Assembly (NCBI RefSeq): GCF_049608145.1
Contig: NZ_JBMYXF010000028.1
Coordinates: 1-40,342 of the forward strand
From: Halocynthiibacter sp049608145
GTDB taxonomy: Bacteria > Pseudomonadota > Alphaproteobacteria > Rhodobacterales > Rhodobacteraceae
Length of the DNA: 40,342 nucleotides
Direction of reading: 5' to 3'
In this document: piece after piece, positions 1-8,015 of the stretch
Layout of the letters: each line of letters starts with the position of its first letter
Numbering within the stretch: the stretch's first letter is position 1
The notes under the pieces: generated by a model
The model's database searches: none
What the model was told of the DNA's origin: nothing
Seen by the model: only the letters and a program-made list of their open reading frames with translations
Position numbers and translations under genes: made by a program

Positions 1-152
1 CAGAGCCTCCTGTGCTCAAGCCAATCTGATGTCCAACTTTATATGACGACGGACATCAGCGGCGTGTAGCCATCACCTTATGCGAGTTCATCAGATTTAA
101 CTGTACCGAACACGTCAAGACACTAGATAAGAAGCAAGCTGGTGCTTACCCA

Positions 153-809
153 TTGCGCGCCGACGTTGCTGTGGCCTTCGACATCATCGAAGCCCTTCAG
201 AAACAAGGATATCACGAGCGTCTGAACCTTAGGCAAACCGATTTCCGAAAACTGTCGTTAGCAAACAGAACATTGCATAATGCCGATTTTCATGGAAGTG
301 ATTTTCGAAACTCTGATCTCTTCAACATTGATCTAACTGGCTCAGATTTTTACAATTGTGACTTCCTCTTCTGTACAGAAATGGGGGATGATCTACCCGT
401 CTATTGGGATCGAGCGACTCTACATAATACCCGGTGGGTGCACACCGAATTTAAGGAAGTGTTCTTTAGGCAGTGCGATTTTTCTGGGGCCTATTTTGAC
501 CATACAAAACTTGCTTCAAAGACAGAGTTTCGCGCATGCAAATTCTCAGGCGCGGGATTTCAGCACGTATATTTGGGTCACTATGAAAATGGAAAAAATA
601 CGATCTACCTTTCCAAGCCCGAGGATATTAAGGAAAAAATCTTCGCTGATGGAAACCTCACCTGGATAGACGGACAAGACTATTGCTCCGAAACTTGGCC
701 AACCCACTGGTCAAAAGACGATTTAAGTAGGGACGCATTCGAGCTTTCTTGGCGTGCCTTTCAGAAATCCATCGGTTTTGATCCTGAAAACCCAGAGGGC
801 AGCGCCTGA
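153..809 (+). CDS. Pentapeptide-repeat protein, 5' end probably broken
   Basis: Residues about 20-70 show repeated A/D-[LF]-x-x-x units (for example NADFHGSDF, NIDLTGSDFYNCDF), the signature of a right-handed pentapeptide beta-helix. No specific function can be given. The listed start is a TTG, and the first in-frame ATG is not until about residue 77. The reading frame stays open upstream to a TGA at 27-29, and the upstream residues (DDGHQRRVAITLCEFIRFN, then a stretch leading into LRADV) resemble the helical segment that often precedes pentapeptide repeats. This suggests the true N-terminus lies further left and was lost to a frameshift or truncation near 30-42. The gene is visibly AT-richer than serS beside it, which suggests acquisition from elsewhere. 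The family is clear, an intact product is doubtful. Confidence 0.6.
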   Translation: MRADVAVAFDIIEALQKQGYHERLNLRQTDFRKLSLANRTLHNADFHGSDFRNSDLFNIDLTGSDFYNCDFLFCTEMGDDLPVYWDRATLHNTRWVHTEFKEVFFRQCDFSGAYFDHTKLASKTEFRACKFSGAGFQHVYLGHYENGKNTIYLSKPEDIKEKIFADGNLTWIDGQDYCSETWPTHWSKDDLSRDAFELSWRAFQKSIGFDPENPEGSA

Positions 810-826
810 GCCTGGGTGGGTGCTTT

Positions 827-872
827 AGCGCCCTCCCGTGGGGAGGGTCGGGCGCTGCCCGGCAAGCCGGGC
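827..872. repeat. Cluster of GC-rich palindromes between the pentapeptide gene and serS
   Basis: Two hairpins stand back to back: AGCGCC-CTCCC (827-837) facing GGGAGGG and GGCGCT (841-856), and GCCCGGC-AA-GCCGGGC (857-872). The sequence GGGCGCTGCCC at 850-860 also occurs in the palindromic head of the repeat at 27126-27136. I read this as a dispersed REP-like intergenic element. It could also end transcription, but no T-run follows. Confidence 0.5.
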
Positions 873-968
873 GTGACTTCTCGTGCATAGCGAAACGCCC
901 CGTTTCCCCCCGCGTAAAAAGCGTTATAACAGGCGGATAACGATTCACTTTAATCAGGAACCTGACAG

Positions 969-2261
969 ATGCATGACATCCGGTTGATCCGCGAAAATCC
1001 CGAAGCTTTTGATACGGCCATGGCGCGCCGGGGCTTGTCTGGTGTGTCATCCCAGGTTCTGGCGATTGACACCGCACGCCGCGCAAAGATCCAGGCCGCG
1101 GAAGAAGCCCAGGCAGAGCAGAACAAAGCATCCAAGCTGGTTGGTGCCGCCAAAGCCAAAGGCGACGAAGCCGAATTTGAACGTCTGCGCGCGCTTGTCT
1201 CTGCCAAGAAGGCCGAGGTTGCGGCGTTAAATGATGAGGCGAAGGCGGAAGACAAGGCGCTTTACGATCTGCTGATGGCGACGCCGAATGTTCCGCATGA
1301 TGACGCGCCGGATGGCGATGATGAAGACGATAACGTTGAGATCCGCCGTTGGGGCACGCCGAAAGAATTCGCTTTCGCCCCGAAGGAGCATTACGATCTG
1401 GCCGCGACCAAATCCGGGCTTGATTTTGAAACCGGTGCGAAACTATCCGGTGCGCGCTTTGTTGTGATGTCTGGCGCGGTTGCGCGTCTGCACCGTGCGC
1501 TGGCGCAATTTATGCTGGAATTGCACACGGAAGAACATGGTCTGACCGAAACCTGGACCCCGGTTCTGGTGCGCGAAGAGATGATGTATGGCACGGGACA
1601 ATTGCCGAAATTTGGCGAGGACAGCTATAAGACGACGGAAGGCATGTGGCTGATCCCGACGTCTGAAGTGACGCTGACCAATATCGTGAACGGCGAGACG
1701 CTGGAGGAAAGCTATCTGCCGCGCCGCTACTGTGCGCATACGCAATGTTTCCGGTCTGAGGCGGGATCTGCTGGACGTGATACGGCGGGTATGCTGCGTC
1801 AGCACCAGTTTGAGAAGGTCGAGATGGTGTCTGTGACCCACCCTGACAAATCCATGGAAGAGCACGATCGCATGACGCGCTGTGCGGAGGCTGTGTTGGA
1901 ACGTCTTGAGATCCCATATCGCACGGTTGTTCTGTGCACTGGGGATCTGGGCGCGGGCATGCGCAAGACCCATGATATCGAAGCTTGGCTGCCTGGTCAG
2001 AACACCTATCGCGAGATTTCATCTTGTTCCGTGGCCGGTGATTATCAGGCCCGTCGTATGAATGCGCGCTTTAAGCCTGCGGAAGGTGGCAAGCCGGAAT
2101 TTGTGCACACGCTGAACGGATCTGGTCTGGCGGTTGGGCGTTGCCTGATTGCGGTGCTGGAAAACGGCCAGCAGGAAGATGGATCTGTTCTTCTGCCAGA
2201 GGCCCTGCGTCCGTTTGTCGGTGGCAAGACCATGATCAATGCAGAAGGTGTGCTGGTTTAA
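969..2261 (+). CDS. serS: Serine--tRNA ligase
   Basis: Class II aminoacyl-tRNA synthetase that charges tRNA(Ser) with serine, and tRNA(Sec) where present, in the cytosol. At 430 residues it has the usual length. The N-terminal 110 residues, rich in Ala, Glu and Lys, form the tRNA-binding coiled-coil arm. The catalytic core shows TSEVTLTN (serine recognition), motif 2 around CFRSEAGSAGRDT and FEKVEM, and motif 3 as NGSGLAVGRCLIAVLEN. The ATG at 969 follows an AGGAA about 10 bases upstream. It is transcribed alone and ends in a hairpin terminator. Identification is secure. Confidence 0.97.
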   Translation: MHDIRLIRENPEAFDTAMARRGLSGVSSQVLAIDTARRAKIQAAEEAQAEQNKASKLVGAAKAKGDEAEFERLRALVSAKKAEVAALNDEAKAEDKALYDLLMATPNVPHDDAPDGDDEDDNVEIRRWGTPKEFAFAPKEHYDLAATKSGLDFETGAKLSGARFVVMSGAVARLHRALAQFMLELHTEEHGLTETWTPVLVREEMMYGTGQLPKFGEDSYKTTEGMWLIPTSEVTLTNIVNGETLEESYLPRRYCAHTQCFRSEAGSAGRDTAGMLRQHQFEKVEMVSVTHPDKSMEEHDRMTRCAEAVLERLEIPYRTVVLCTGDLGAGMRKTHDIEAWLPGQNTYREISSCSVAGDYQARRMNARFKPAEGGKPEFVHTLNGSGLAVGRCLIAVLENGQQEDGSVLLPEALRPFVGGKTMINAEGVLV

Positions 2262-2288
2262 GGGTCAGTACTTATTGAGAGATTTCAG

Positions 2289-2322
2289 ACGGGCGAGGAG
2301 TACAATGCTCCCGCCCGTTTTC
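2289..2322 (+). terminator. serS terminator
   Basis: ACGGGCG-A-GGAG (2289-2300), loop TACAATG, CTCC-CGCCCGT (2308-2318), then TTTTC. This is a canonical intrinsic terminator 27 bases after the serS stop. Its right arm also takes part in a competing hairpin (see the next entry). Confidence 0.8.
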
Positions 2323-2339
2323 TATTATGGAGCATTGTA
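2301..2339 (+). promoter_or_regulatory. Alternative hairpin overlapping the serS terminator
   Basis: TACAATGCTCC at 2301-2311 and GGAGCATTGTA at 2329-2339 are perfect 11-base inverted complements with a 17-base spacer. The left arm contains the CTCC needed by the terminator stem, so the two structures cannot form together. The layout resembles an antiterminator or attenuator between serS and the downstream lipoprotein gene, but function is inferred from pairing alone. Confidence 0.4.
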
Positions 2340-2434
2340 ATGCTTTGCCGTCTTTCATTCTCAGCAATCCACTTGCATTCGCCCTCAAGTTGCGCAACGT
2401 TGGCAAAAATCACCGTTCACCTTAAGGAAAATTC

Positions 2435-2800
2435 ATGAGAAAACTTATTGCAATCTCTGCCCTGGCAATCATTTCGGCCTGTGTCTCTTCAGACCCCGAA
2501 GCCGCAGCAGAGCGCAGGCAAGCTCTTATCCAGCAGATCTTTCCGGCTCTATCAGATCAACAAGGCATCGGACTTGTGTTTCCAATTGAATCAGGCGGTT
2601 TCTATTCGTCCCTGGAAATCATTTATTATAAGAACGAGGTAAGTGAATCTGAGATCATTCGTAGAACCTCAAATTACTGTGCTGCACATACGGGCAATAC
2701 CTCAGCAACACTCAAGCGGCGCGGGTCGCTCACCGAAGTACCTCATTCCGACGGCACAAAGCACCCCGCTGCGCAAATCTGGCTGTCGTGTTTTAACTGA
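2435..2800 (+). CDS. Small lipoprotein of unknown function
   Basis: This 121-residue product starts with a short basic n-region (MRKL), a hydrophobic core and a lipobox ending ISAC at Cys16, so it should be exported, lipidated and anchored in an envelope membrane. The mature part has three further cysteines (NYCAAHTG, a late WLSCFN), which may form a disulfide. The ATG at 2435 follows AAGGAAAATTC, a good ribosome site. No domain was recognised. It is preceded by the serS terminator and alternative hairpin and followed by its own terminator at 2826-2858, so it is probably monocistronic. It is AT-richer than serS. Confidence 0.7.
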   Translation: MRKLIAISALAIISACVSSDPEAAAERRQALIQQIFPALSDQQGIGLVFPIESGGFYSSLEIIYYKNEVSESEIIRRTSNYCAAHTGNTSATLKRRGSLTEVPHSDGTKHPAAQIWLSCFN

Positions 2801-2825
2801 CTCCACATTCGCTACCGAAACTCAG

Positions 2826-2858
2826 TCAGGTTGCTTTCGGGCAACCTGATTTCTATTT
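2826..2858 (+). terminator. Terminator of the lipoprotein gene
   Basis: TCAGGTTGC (2826-2834), loop TTTCGG, GCAACCTGA (2841-2849), followed by the T-rich TTTCTATTT. The T-rich tail overlaps the last codons of the convergent cupin gene. Confidence 0.75.
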
Positions 2859-3437
2859 AAGATTTGATTTCACGACCAACCCATCACCACGCCAGGGGAT
2901 CAGGGCAAGCAGTGGGCCTGGGGTCATGTCGAGGGCGTGTTTCTGGTGGGGGGTGTGATGGATCATCTCGCCTGCGCGAGCTAGACGTGGGGGATGACCT
3001 TCGGAATGGAACACCGCGCTGCCGGCAAGGATGCAGTAGATTTCTTCGGGCGCGTGGGAGTGTTCGGGATACTGCAGCCCCTGCCCCCAATATCCGATGG
3101 TGACGCGGGCGGTTTCAGACACGAACATACCATCAGGCGAGATCACGTTCAGCCAGGCGTAGTTGTTCAGGAAGTCGCGGGAAAATCCATCGGCCTGGGA
3201 ATAGGTTTGTTGCCAGTTCAGGCGGTCGGACAAATGGGCGATCTGCGTGACCAGCGGACGGGTCAGGTCATTTGTCAGTGGGATACAGGCGGAAAGATCA
3301 ACGCCACGGGGTGGTTCATTGGGCGTGGGATCTTGAAAATCATAGGCCGCACGGTTTTGATCGAAATAAGCGGTGGCTTCGGGGAACCCCTTTGAAACCA
3401 GCGTGGTGATATCTTCAAACAGCGCGTCAAATTCCAT
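2853..3437 (-). CDS. Cupin of the DMSP-lyase (DddQ/DddW/DddL) type
   Basis: A 194-residue single-domain cupin. Motif 1 matches G(X)5HXH(X)3E(X)6G: GLQYPEHSHAPEEIY at about residues 120-134, with candidate metal ligands His126, His128 and Glu132 and a nearby Tyr134. Motif 2 (GEMIHHTPHQKH) supplies His167. Cupin DMSP lyases cleave dimethylsulfoniopropionate to dimethyl sulfide and acrylate; the preceding helical part (TYSQADGF, FLNNYAWLN) and the ending ALIPWRGDG also look like that family to me. The start at 3437 is chosen because AAAAGGGGCCGGAG lies directly upstream; an in-frame start at 3503 would add 22 residues with no family look. It shares orientation with the NTF2-like gene upstream. 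Fold is confident; lyase activity is inferred, and another cupin function is possible. Confidence 0.7.
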   Translation of the reverse strand: MEFDALFEDITTLVSKGFPEATAYFDQNRAAYDFQDPTPNEPPRGVDLSACIPLTNDLTRPLVTQIAHLSDRLNWQQTYSQADGFSRDFLNNYAWLNVISPDGMFVSETARVTIGYWGQGLQYPEHSHAPEEIYCILAGSAVFHSEGHPPRLARAGEMIHHTPHQKHALDMTPGPLLALIPWRGDGLVVKSNLK

Positions 3438-3533
3438 CTCCGGCCCCTTTTGATTTCGCATTGCATCCAAACGAACCCAACAAGGTTTTCGCGCGGATGA
3501 CAAGCCAAAGGGGCCAGAGGGCGTTGCCTATGA

Positions 3534-3899
3534 TCAGCCCTGGGCTTCGAAACGGTCTTCGCGCAGAAGTGCCGTGCCATCAGCCTGCATCACCCAATGT
3601 TCATGCGTGATGATGCCCTTGGCGTTGTTCATGGTCCAGGAGGCGGAAACCACAGCTTCGTTTTCATTCAGAATGTCGATTTTTGTGTCGGTATAGGCCA
3701 CGTCAGCAAAACCCTTTGCAACGAGATCCGCCCAGAACGCCTGAATTTCGGCACGGCCCCGGAATTCACCAAAAGGTGTGGCAACCATCAGCGCGTTTTC
3801 TTCATAACAAGCGGCACATCCCGCGGCGTTTCCACTGTTAAATGCGTCTTTCCATTCAGCCAGTTTTGCGAAGGCGGCGGTTTCGATTTTGGAGGTCAT
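3534..3899 (-). CDS. NTF2-like / SnoaL-type small protein
   Basis: A 121-residue product with the pattern of the NTF2-like cone fold: N-terminal helix (WKDAFNSGNAAGCAACYEENA), then MVATPFGEFRGRAEIQAFWADL, then beta strands ending in THEHWVMQADG. Such proteins are often isomerases or dehydratases or simply bind small ligands; the substrate is unknown. The start at 3899 is preferred over 3941 because GAAAGGATC lies just upstream. It is divergent from the LysR gene (95-base gap with two palindromes) and 96 bases upstream of the cupin gene on the same strand, so the LysR protein is the obvious candidate regulator of both. Confidence 0.8.
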   Translation of the reverse strand: MTSKIETAAFAKLAEWKDAFNSGNAAGCAACYEENALMVATPFGEFRGRAEIQAFWADLVAKGFADVAYTDTKIDILNENEAVVSASWTMNNAKGIITHEHWVMQADGTALLREDRFEAQG

Positions 3900-3949
3900 G
3901 ACAGATCCTTTCATGTTTCTGCCTGCTGTTTCCTTCGGCACAGGGGATA

Positions 3950-3963
3950 AAACAAGCTTGTTT
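3950..3963. promoter_or_regulatory. 14-base palindrome in the LysR divergent promoter
   Basis: AAACAAGCTTGTTT is a perfect palindrome between the NTF2-like gene and the LysR gene. It is a candidate second regulator-binding site upstream of the NTF2-like gene. Confidence 0.4.
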
Positions 3964-3973
3964 GTTTACATAT

Positions 3974-3996
3974 ATAGTTTAGTAAATCTAAACTAT
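3974..3996. promoter_or_regulatory. Probable LysR operator over its own start codon
   Basis: ATAGTTTAG (3974-3982), spacer TAAAT, CTAAACTAT (3988-3996) is a perfect 9-base inverted repeat containing the T-N11-A pattern typical of LysR-type regulators. Its right arm includes the first two bases of the ATG at 3995. Binding there would block the gene's own expression, as expected for autorepression. Confidence 0.6.
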
Positions 3997-4858
3997 GACA
4001 CCAAACACCAATGATCTTTTGATTTTCCTGTCGGTTGCTGAAACTGGCAGCCTGACCGCCGCTGCCGCCCAGACCAGGGTGACGAAATCTGCGGTCAGCC
4101 AGGCCTTAAAACGCACCGAGGATGCCGTGGGACAGCGGTTGTTGTTCCGCACCACGCGGTCGATGTCCCTGACGGAGACTGGGATGCGTCTGTTGCCCTT
4201 GTGCCGTCAGCTGCGAAATGCGCGCGATGACATCACCGGCGCGATTGATACCCTGTCCGGCGGGGCCAGCCAGACCCTGTGCATCACCGCGCCCCACGCC
4301 CTGTGCCAGGCCCTGTTGATCCCCCTGCTGGCAGAGATACCTGAACTGGCAGCGGTGCATATCAGATTGATTGCCGAAGATGCGGCGCTGGATCTTGTGC
4401 AGCATCAGATTGATCTGGCGTTTCGTGTTGGCGCCCCTGCCCCGAATTCAGCGATGATTTCAAAGGTCGGGGTCCTGAAGGAGAGCCTTTGGGCCAGTCA
4501 TGATCTGCTGCAGCGCAAATCTGGCCTGCCGGATCGGCTTTCAGATTTGGCGGATTGGCCGCATGTCGCCAGCGATTGGCAGGGCAATCCGCTGAGCTAT
4601 CCCTTGCCCGATGGGAAGGCGCTTCAGATCACACCCGGGCTGCGGTGCAACACGGTCATTCATGTGCAGGATTTTGTGGCGCGCGGATGTGGTGTTGGCC
4701 TGTTGCCGGATCTTTTGGCGGGATCAGATCCACGGCTGGCCCGGGTCACAGAGATTTCGGAAACGCCAATATACGCTTTGCATCAGCATGGGAAAAATCT
4801 GCCCAAAGCCTTACAGACTTTGGTGAAAGCCGCGCGTTTAGCGTTGCGCGACAGCTGA
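3995..4858 (+). CDS. LysR-family transcriptional regulator
   Basis: A 287-residue LTTR. The winged helix-turn-helix spans about residues 1-65 (DLLIFLSVAETGSLTAAAAQ, then KSAVSQALKRTEDAVG and LFRTTRS), and the rest is the periplasmic-binding-protein-like effector domain. Only four residues precede the usual NDLLIFL beginning, so the ATG at 3995 is right, although it has no Shine-Dalgarno sequence. The message may be leaderless or its translation tied to the operator palindrome at the start codon. It is divergent from the NTF2-like/cupin pair, which it likely controls. The inducer is unknown. It ends at a terminator shared with der. Confidence 0.93.
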   Translation: MTPNTNDLLIFLSVAETGSLTAAAAQTRVTKSAVSQALKRTEDAVGQRLLFRTTRSMSLTETGMRLLPLCRQLRNARDDITGAIDTLSGGASQTLCITAPHALCQALLIPLLAEIPELAAVHIRLIAEDAALDLVQHQIDLAFRVGAPAPNSAMISKVGVLKESLWASHDLLQRKSGLPDRLSDLADWPHVASDWQGNPLSYPLPDGKALQITPGLRCNTVIHVQDFVARGCGVGLLPDLLAGSDPRLARVTEISETPIYALHQHGKNLPKALQTLVKAARLALRDS

Positions 4859-4871
4859 TCCGGAACAGCAA

Positions 4872-4902
4872 AAAGCCCCGAACCAGAAAGGAACGGGGCT
4901 TT
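4872..4902. terminator. Bidirectional terminator between LysR gene and der
   Basis: AAAGCCCCG (4872-4880) and CGGGGCTTT (4894-4902) with a 13-base loop. It is flanked by A-rich sequence on the left and a T-run on the right, so it can stop transcripts of both convergent genes. Confidence 0.8.
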
Positions 4903-4906
4903 GATA

Positions 4907-6373
4907 TTAACTGCCGTGGGGTTTCTTGCCCAGGTGTTTGCGAAGGCGCGAAGGTGTTGATTTCGTGCGATCTTTATAGGGGTTGTCCTGGCTGCGCATC
5001 CACAGGCGGATCGGAATACCAGGCATGTCGAAATCAACGCGCAGACCGTTCACAAGGTAACGTGTATAGCTTTCGGGTAGTTTTTCAGGCAGCGAACACA
5101 TGATCACAAAGCCCGGTGGGCGCGTGCGCACCTGGGTCATGTAGCGCAGCTTAATGCGGCGGCCGGATGGCGCGGGCGGTGGGTGCGCCTCGAGCATATC
5201 CATGAGCCAGCGGTTCAATTTCGCGGTGGAAATCCGGCGGTTCCAGATGTCATGCACGCGCAGCACAGCTTCGCGCAGACGTTCCATGCCACGGCCGGTT
5301 TTTGCGGAAATCGTGATCAGCGGTGCGCCTTTGAGCTGTGGCAAAAGACGGGCGAAGGATTCTTTGAGATCTTTCAGCTTTTGCTGTTTTTCATCTTCGA
5401 TATCCCATTTATTCACGGCGATGACCACGGCGCGGCCTTCGCGTTCCGCAAGGTCAGCAATGCGCAAATCCTGCTGTTCAAATGGGATGGCAGCATCCAG
5501 CAAAACCACCACAACTTCGGCGAATTTCACGGCGCGCAGACCATCGGCAACGGACAGCTTTTCAAGCTTTTCCTGCACCTTGGCTTTTTTGCGCATACCG
5601 GCGGTGTCAAACATGCGCACCGGCGTGTCGCCCCAATCGAATTTCAGCGAGATCGCATCGCGGGTGATGCCGGCTTCGGGACCGGTCAGCAGGCGATCTT
5701 CGCCCAGCAACTGGTTGATAAGTGTGGATTTACCAGCGTTCGGACGGCCAACAACGGCGATTTGCAGCGGACGACCCGTTGTGAATTCGCGGCTTTTGCC
5801 TTCGACTTCGGCGTCAGCTTCTTCATCGGACAGCTCGACGTCAACGTCGGGCATTTCTTCCTGTTCTTTGGCTTCATAGGCGTCGGCCAGGGGCATCAGA
5901 ACCTGATAGAGGTCTTCCATGCCTTCGCCGTGTTCGCCGGACAGGCGCAGAGGTTCGCCCAGTCCCAGAGAATAGGCTTCGAGCCAGCCCTCTTCGCCAG
6001 CTTTGCCTTCGGATTTATTCGCGGCCAGGATCACGTGTTTTGCGTTTTTGCGCAGGATGTCTGCGAAGAGTTCATCCGTGGCCAGAACACCGTCGCGCGC
6101 ATCAATCATGAACAGGCAGATGTCAGCCATTTCGGCGGCACGTTCGGTCAGGCGGCGCATGCGGCCCTGAAGGCTGTCGTCATTTGCGTCTTCCAGACCG
6201 GCGGTGTCGATCACGGTGAAACGCAGATCGCCCAATTTGGCTTCGCCTTCGCGCAGGTCACGTGTCACGCCCGGCTGGTCATCCACAAGGGCCAGCTTAC
6301 GCCCGACAAGGCGATTGAACAGCGTTGATTTCCCGACATTCGGGCGGCCAACAATGGCGACAGTAAGGGTCAT
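4907..6373 (-). CDS. der: Ribosome assembly GTPase Der (EngA)
   Basis: Essential GTPase with two tandem G domains and a KH-like C-terminal domain, needed for 50S subunit maturation. The product is 488 residues. The first P-loop is GRPNVGKST at residues 9-17 and the second GRPNAGKST; both domains also show DTAG and NKxE/NKWD motifs. A strongly acidic linker (PDVDVELSDEEADAEVEGK) separates the G domains. The C-terminus has the usual basic KHLGKK tail. The start at 6373 is chosen over 6445 because MTLTVAIVGRPN is the family beginning and GGAGAAGAT precedes it. It is last in the series yfgM-like, bamB, der, but separated from bamB by a strong hairpin. Confidence 0.96.
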   Translation of the reverse strand: MTLTVAIVGRPNVGKSTLFNRLVGRKLALVDDQPGVTRDLREGEAKLGDLRFTVIDTAGLEDANDDSLQGRMRRLTERAAEMADICLFMIDARDGVLATDELFADILRKNAKHVILAANKSEGKAGEEGWLEAYSLGLGEPLRLSGEHGEGMEDLYQVLMPLADAYEAKEQEEMPDVDVELSDEEADAEVEGKSREFTTGRPLQIAVVGRPNAGKSTLINQLLGEDRLLTGPEAGITRDAISLKFDWGDTPVRMFDTAGMRKKAKVQEKLEKLSVADGLRAVKFAEVVVVLLDAAIPFEQQDLRIADLAEREGRAVVIAVNKWDIEDEKQQKLKDLKESFARLLPQLKGAPLITISAKTGRGMERLREAVLRVHDIWNRRISTAKLNRWLMDMLEAHPPPAPSGRRIKLRYMTQVRTRPPGFVIMCSLPEKLPESYTRYLVNGLRVDFDMPGIPIRLWMRSQDNPYKDRTKSTPSRLRKHLGKKPHGS

Positions 6374-6429
6374 TTTGATCTTCTCCGGACGGATAAGCCG
6401 CCCCGATACACCATATATGCCAAAAGCGA

Positions 6430-6464
6430 AAGGGGGCGTGATCAAAGTAAGATCACGCCCCCTT
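6430..6464 (-). terminator. Strong hairpin between bamB and der
   Basis: A perfect 14-base stem (6430-6443 with 6451-6464) and 7-base loop. Read on the minus strand the stem is followed by TCGCTTTTG, a weak U-tract. It probably ends or attenuates bamB transcription ahead of der. Confidence 0.6.
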
Positions 6465-6486
6465 CAAATAATCTGTTCTGCCGGTC

Positions 6487-7932
6487 TTAACGATAGGCCA
6501 GCAGCTGTCCTTTGGCGGACACCACATACAGCGTGCCATCAACAACGGCCATGGTGCTGGCGGCACCGCCTGGCAGTGCGGTTTCTGAAATCAGACGACC
6601 ATCTTCTGGCGCATAGGTCCGCAGCACCCCGTCACCAGAGGCAACGATCACCTGACCACCGGCAAGGATTGGGCCGAAATGTGGATAAACGCTTTCGCGA
6701 CGGCGGGTTTTGCGGGCCTCAAAGTAAGGCAGAAGGACACCCCAAATGCGTTCACCTGTGGCGGCATCCAGGCGCAGAAGTTCGGCCTGATCAGAGACAG
6801 CGAAAACGGAATTGCCTGACGGCCAGACCGGGTTCATGGCACCATCTGTGGCAGTCCAGATGCGTTCGCCGCTGCTGGCTTCTAGTGCCGCGATGCGTCC
6901 GGCGGATGACCCCACATAAACGCGATCGCCTGAAAGAACGGGATCACCTGTGATATCAATCACTTCGGTATAGACGCGACCACGACGCTGCCCCGCCAAG
7001 CTGGCCGCCCAGAGACGCACACCACCGCGTGGGAAGGAGGCGGACAAATCACCCGATGCAAACGGGAAGACCGCAATCTGATTGTTTACGGCCGGGCCTG
7101 CCCCGCCTGCGATGCCACTTTCGGATGGAATGCCCGGAATATTCCAGCGCACACGACCATCGGTTTTATCAATCGCCCAGGCTTTGCCATCGCGGGACAC
7201 GATATAAACCAATTCACCCTGCACTGTGGGAACGCCGGTTGCCGCACCATCAAGACGCTGGGTCCAGAGTTCATCCCCATTGGCCACATTCAACGCCACA
7301 AGCGTGCCGAAACCGGTGGAAACGTAAAGAATGTCGCCATCAATTGCGAGGCCACCACCGCTGGCGGCGTCATTGTTGTCAAAGCCAGGCGTCATATCAC
7401 GTGTCCATAGACGCGCACCGGCAGTAGAGGTCGCAACCAATTGGGTGCGGCTGTCGAGCGTAAAGACACGCCCGCCGGAAACAACGGGATCCGCAGTGAT
7501 CTGATAGCGGCGGCTGTTGCCTGCCCCGATATCCGCAGACCATACAAGTTCCGGTGCGCCATTAAAGGCGGGATGTTGCACAGTGTGGCTGGCAGAGCCG
7601 TTGCGATGGGTCCAACTGTTGTGGTTCACGGTGGCCGGTGCAGTAAACGCCGCCGAGTGGTTTTCACGCAACGTGCGATCACCTGAGGCTTCTAGTGTTT
7701 CGCGGGTCACGCGAATTTCGTCTTCGGAGCCTTCTGCGACGGCGTCTTCTGAGGTCACCGCCACGGATCGCAGATCGTGACGTTCCCCAGGCAGGATCAC
7801 TTCACGTTTGGAGCAGGCCCCAACAAGGATGCCCGCAGCAATCAGCGCCATGACGGAAGCGCGCAAAGGTAAATTTCTGCGCAGTGAAGCGCCGGTATCT
7901 GAAGAATTCACGGTCTGACCTTTATCTGTCAC
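6487..7932 (-). CDS. bamB: Outer-membrane assembly lipoprotein BamB-like (PQQ-type beta-propeller)
   Basis: A beta-propeller protein of about 480 residues with repeated A-x-D-x-x-T/S-G-x-x-x-W blades (for example AIDKTDGRVRW, ALEASSGERIW, LDAATGERIW). An N-terminal signal ends in a lipobox (ILVGAC), so the protein is lipidated. BamB supports the BAM complex that folds outer-membrane proteins. The position between a YfgM-like gene and der is the classic bamB setting. The start is uncertain. GTG at 7932 (preceded by AAAGGGG) is chosen; a GTG at 7911 and a TTG at 8007 are alternatives, and only the signal peptide length changes. Confidence 0.88.
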   Translation of the reverse strand: MTDKGQTVNSSDTGASLRRNLPLRASVMALIAAGILVGACSKREVILPGERHDLRSVAVTSEDAVAEGSEDEIRVTRETLEASGDRTLRENHSAAFTAPATVNHNSWTHRNGSASHTVQHPAFNGAPELVWSADIGAGNSRRYQITADPVVSGGRVFTLDSRTQLVATSTAGARLWTRDMTPGFDNNDAASGGGLAIDGDILYVSTGFGTLVALNVANGDELWTQRLDGAATGVPTVQGELVYIVSRDGKAWAIDKTDGRVRWNIPGIPSESGIAGGAGPAVNNQIAVFPFASGDLSASFPRGGVRLWAASLAGQRRGRVYTEVIDITGDPVLSGDRVYVGSSAGRIAALEASSGERIWTATDGAMNPVWPSGNSVFAVSDQAELLRLDAATGERIWGVLLPYFEARKTRRRESVYPHFGPILAGGQVIVASGDGVLRTYAPEDGRLISETALPGGAASTMAVVDGTLYVVSAKGQLLAYR

Positions 7933-8015
7933 GGTCTGGCCCCTTTGCCTGAAATACGATGCAGCTGGGCTGCCTCTGCCCCGGACACCCGGAACAGATC
8001 TGTTCAAATCTCACG

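Noticed and set aside
658..1255. Minus-strand frames over the serS 5' end
   Set aside because: Overlap the serS start and the palindrome cluster; no homology pattern.
5154..6328. Long plus-strand frames opposite der
   Set aside because: They run antisense to the well supported der gene, have no family look, and follow its codon bias in the opposite frame.
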